Source: Streptomyces spirodelae (GTDB lineage: Bacteria; Actinomycetota; Actinomycetes; Streptomycetales; Streptomycetaceae). Taken from it: a DNA stretch of 64,000 nt. Of the stretch, positions 62,244 through 64,000 are shown piece after piece. The stretch's first letter is position 1, and each line of letters begins with the position of its first letter. A program made the translations under genes and the position numbers. The DNA is taken from the NCBI RefSeq assembly GCF_017676385.1, contig NZ_JAFFZN010000030.1, positions 1-64,000 on the forward strand, given 5' to 3'. The notes under the pieces were generated by a model. That model did not search any database, was not told the DNA's origin, and saw nothing but the letters and a program-made list of their open reading frames with translations.

Positions 62244-62891
62244 ATGAACGTACTTCTCGACAACCTGGCGCTGTTCCGCGAGGGATTCCTCGGCACCTTG
62301 TGGCTGACGGTCGTCAGTGCGCTGCTCGCCCTGGTGCTCGGTCTGGTGATCGCGGGCTTCCGCGTCTCGCCTGTGCCCCCGCTGCGCATATTCGGCACAC
62401 TGTGGGTCAACGTCCTGCGGAACACCCCGCTGACGCTGCTCTTCCTGGTGGCCTTCTTCGTCGTGCCCAAGGTGCTCTTCCCCGGCGTCGATTCCTTCAT
62501 TCTGGCCGTGTGTGCGTGCGGCTTCTACACCTCGTCGTTCGTCGCCGAGGCCGTCCGTTCGGGCATCAACACCGTGCCCATGGGCCAGGCGGAAGCCGCC
62601 CGCGCCATTGGCATGACCTTCACCCAGACCATGCGGATCGTGGTGCTCCCCCAGGCCACCCGTACGGTCGTGCCCCCGATGAGCAGCATATTCATCGCCC
62701 TGACGAAGAACACCGCGATCGCCGGCGCCTTCGACAACGTCGACCTGTTCAACATCCAGAAGACGCTGAGCAACGACGGTTACGACATCGCCGTGATCTT
62801 CGTCTGGATCACCCTGGGCTACCTGATCATCACCTACGCCATCAACGGCCTCTTCCGGCTGCTGGAGAACCGTCTGGAGGTCGCCCGATGA
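62244..62891 (+). CDS. gluC: Glutamate ABC transporter permease, first subunit
   Basis: 215-residue membrane permease of the HisM/GltJ type, about five helices (FLGTLWLTVVSALLALVLGL and others). The EAA loop that contacts the ATPase is GQAEAARAIGMTFTQTMRIV. TGA overlaps the gluD start (ATGA). ATG 62244 has a GGAG-like sequence upstream (GCGGAGAATTC). Confidence 0.92.
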   Translation: MNVLLDNLALFREGFLGTLWLTVVSALLALVLGLVIAGFRVSPVPPLRIFGTLWVNVLRNTPLTLLFLVAFFVVPKVLFPGVDSFILAVCACGFYTSSFVAEAVRSGINTVPMGQAEAARAIGMTFTQTMRIVVLPQATRTVVPPMSSIFIALTKNTAIAGAFDNVDLFNIQKTLSNDGYDIAVIFVWITLGYLIITYAINGLFRLLENRLEVAR

Positions 62892-63781
62892 GTGCGAGCG
62901 TCCTGTTCGACGCGCCCGGCCCGAAGGCGCGCGTCCGCAACCTGATCTACTCCGTTGCCGGCAGCATCGGCCTCGTCGCCCTGATCGCCTGGGTCTGCTA
63001 CCGGCTGTACGACAAGGGGCAGTTCGCGGGCGAGCTGTGGGACATCTTCAACTACGCGGGCATCCGGCAGAACATCTTCGATGCCCTGCTGTCCACCCTG
63101 AAGGTGTTCGCGCTGGCGGGCGTGTTCTCCCTGGCCTTCGCCGTGGTGCTGTGCGTGGCACGGCTGTCCGACCACAAGCCCGTGCGCTGGGTGGCCGTCG
63201 TCTTCATCGACCTGTTCCGGTCGATCCCGCTGCTCATCACCATCTTCGCCCTGTGGGTCGGCATTCTCGGCGACATGACGCCCATGTGGGCGCTCGTGCT
63301 GGGCCTGACGATCTACAACGGCTGCGTCCAGGCCGAGGTGCTGCGCGCCGGGGTCAACGCGGTGCCCAAGGGACAGGTGGAAGCGGCCTACGCGCTCGGT
63401 CTGCGCAAGACCCAGGTGACCGCCTCGGTGCTGTTTCCGCAGGCCGTGCGCTCCATGCTGCCGTCGATCATCAGCCAGCTGGTGGTGACCCTGAAGGACA
63501 CCTCGCTGGGCTACATCATCCTCTACCCGGAGCTGCTGTACTCGGCCAGGCTCATCGCCAACAACACCCCGGTGGGTGGTGTCTATCCGACGGTGCAGAC
63601 AGTCATCGTCTTCGGCGCGATCTACATCGGGCTGTGCCTCGTCCTGGCCTGGTTGGCGAAGTTCGTCGAACAGCGCGGGCGCAGGTCCAAGGCGGGAATC
63701 GTTCCTACGGCAGCCGAGCAGCCCGAGGAGGTCGCCGCTCCCGGGGACGTGGCAAAGCCGAGCGACGTGTCCAAGGACTGA
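62888..63781 (+). CDS. gluD: Glutamate ABC transporter permease, second subunit
   Basis: 297-residue permease paired with GluC. Helices include VAGSIGLVALIAWVCYRL, LKVFALAGVFSLAFAVVLCV and FGAIYIGLCLVLAWLAKF; the EAA loop is GQVEAAYALGLRKTQVTASV. A charged Pro/Glu/Lys tail of about 35 residues ends the protein. ATG 62888 overlaps the gluC stop by 4 bases, a coupled translation arrangement. Confidence 0.92.
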   Translation: MSASVLFDAPGPKARVRNLIYSVAGSIGLVALIAWVCYRLYDKGQFAGELWDIFNYAGIRQNIFDALLSTLKVFALAGVFSLAFAVVLCVARLSDHKPVRWVAVVFIDLFRSIPLLITIFALWVGILGDMTPMWALVLGLTIYNGCVQAEVLRAGVNAVPKGQVEAAYALGLRKTQVTASVLFPQAVRSMLPSIISQLVVTLKDTSLGYIILYPELLYSARLIANNTPVGGVYPTVQTVIVFGAIYIGLCLVLAWLAKFVEQRGRRSKAGIVPTAAEQPEEVAAPGDVAKPSDVSKD

Positions 63782-63906
63782 GCGAGTCCGGGACCCTGCC
63801 TCCCGTACACCAGTCCGCCGTACACCACTCCGGCGCGGTCCATGGCGCGGGCACTCGCCCGTTCCATGGGCCGCGTCGGCATCTTATGGCGTCACTTGAC
63901 GCATGC

Positions 63907-64000
63907 TCAGGCAGTGGGTTGCATACCAGCGTGATCGTGCACCAGGCTCCACCACCGGAGAAACCCGGCCCCCGTCAGCACCAGCAGGGCTGCGAGGTTT
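63907..64000 (-). CDS. C-terminal end of a membrane protein, cut by the right edge
   Basis: The last 30 codons of a minus-strand frame read NLAALLVLTGAGFLRWWSLV then HDHAGMQPTA and stop. The hydrophobic LAALLVLTGAGFL followed by Trp/Arg suggests a terminal membrane helix. Convergent with gluD, 125 bases from its stop; no terminator was recognised in that gap. Too short for a family call. Confidence 0.4.
   Translation of the reverse strand, partial: NLAALLVLTGAGFLRWWSLVHDHAGMQPTA

Overview
This is a 64 kb stretch of very G+C-rich chromosomal DNA from a Streptomyces-type actinomycete. The evidence is the principal sigma factor HrdB beside the sporulation regulator WhiH, a B12-dependent ribonucleotide reductase beside NrdR and LexA, a gluABCD glutamate transporter facing a gluR/gluK-type two-component system, and frequent GTG/TTG starts. 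Gene order resembles the conserved core of streptomycete chromosomes. I see no rRNA, tRNA, CRISPR array, insertion sequence, prophage or integrase.

Layout. 1-6.9 kb: a CobW-type GTPase cut by the left edge, an Apd1-like [2Fe-2S] protein behind an iron box, a DUF485/solute-symporter pair and parE. 7-13.2 kb: a DUF7455 protein, a secreted trypsin-like protease with a perfect 9-bp tandem repeat, hrdB, a 1.1 kb low-complexity spacer and whiH. 13.4-24.7 kb: an ATPase-permease fusion ABC protein, a Nudix regulator-like protein, a DUF4192 protein divergent from a RecQ-phosphoribosyltransferase fusion with two DnaA-box-like sites between them, RNase HII, an ADP-ribosylglycohydrolase, a histidine phosphatase and a YdbC-like protein. 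24.8-32.5 kb: the nucleotide/SOS block nrdR-nrdJ, lexA and a DinG-type helicase.

32.6-37.7 kb: a three-gene NIS siderophore operon (type-A and type-C synthetases with a GNAT acyltransferase between them) without local amine-forming or hydroxylating genes. 38-40.5 kb: two tandem paralogous lipoprotein serine proteases ending in a very strong bidirectional terminator. 40.7-52.6 kb: hflX, a secreted M1 peptidase, rshA, dapF, a membrane protein, miaA, two small proteins, a LigB-like protein and miaB. 52.7-57.7 kb: an RsbW-like kinase, an orphan TAXI-type binding protein and a GH38 alpha-mannosidase. 57.6-63.8 kb: gluK-gluR divergent from gluABCD. The right edge holds the last 30 codons of a membrane protein.

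The clearest regulatory signals are an iron box, a LexA box, two NrdR-like boxes 31 bp apart, an ECF-type promoter before hrdB, a WhiG-like -10 with a palindrome before whiH, and strong terminators at most convergent boundaries. Several genes appear to be transcribed as leaderless mRNAs. No unmistakably new multigene system is visible. The best leads are the iron-boxed Apd1-like gene, the RecQ-PRTase fusion with its DnaA-box intergenic region, the amine-less siderophore operon and the hrdB-whiH spacer.
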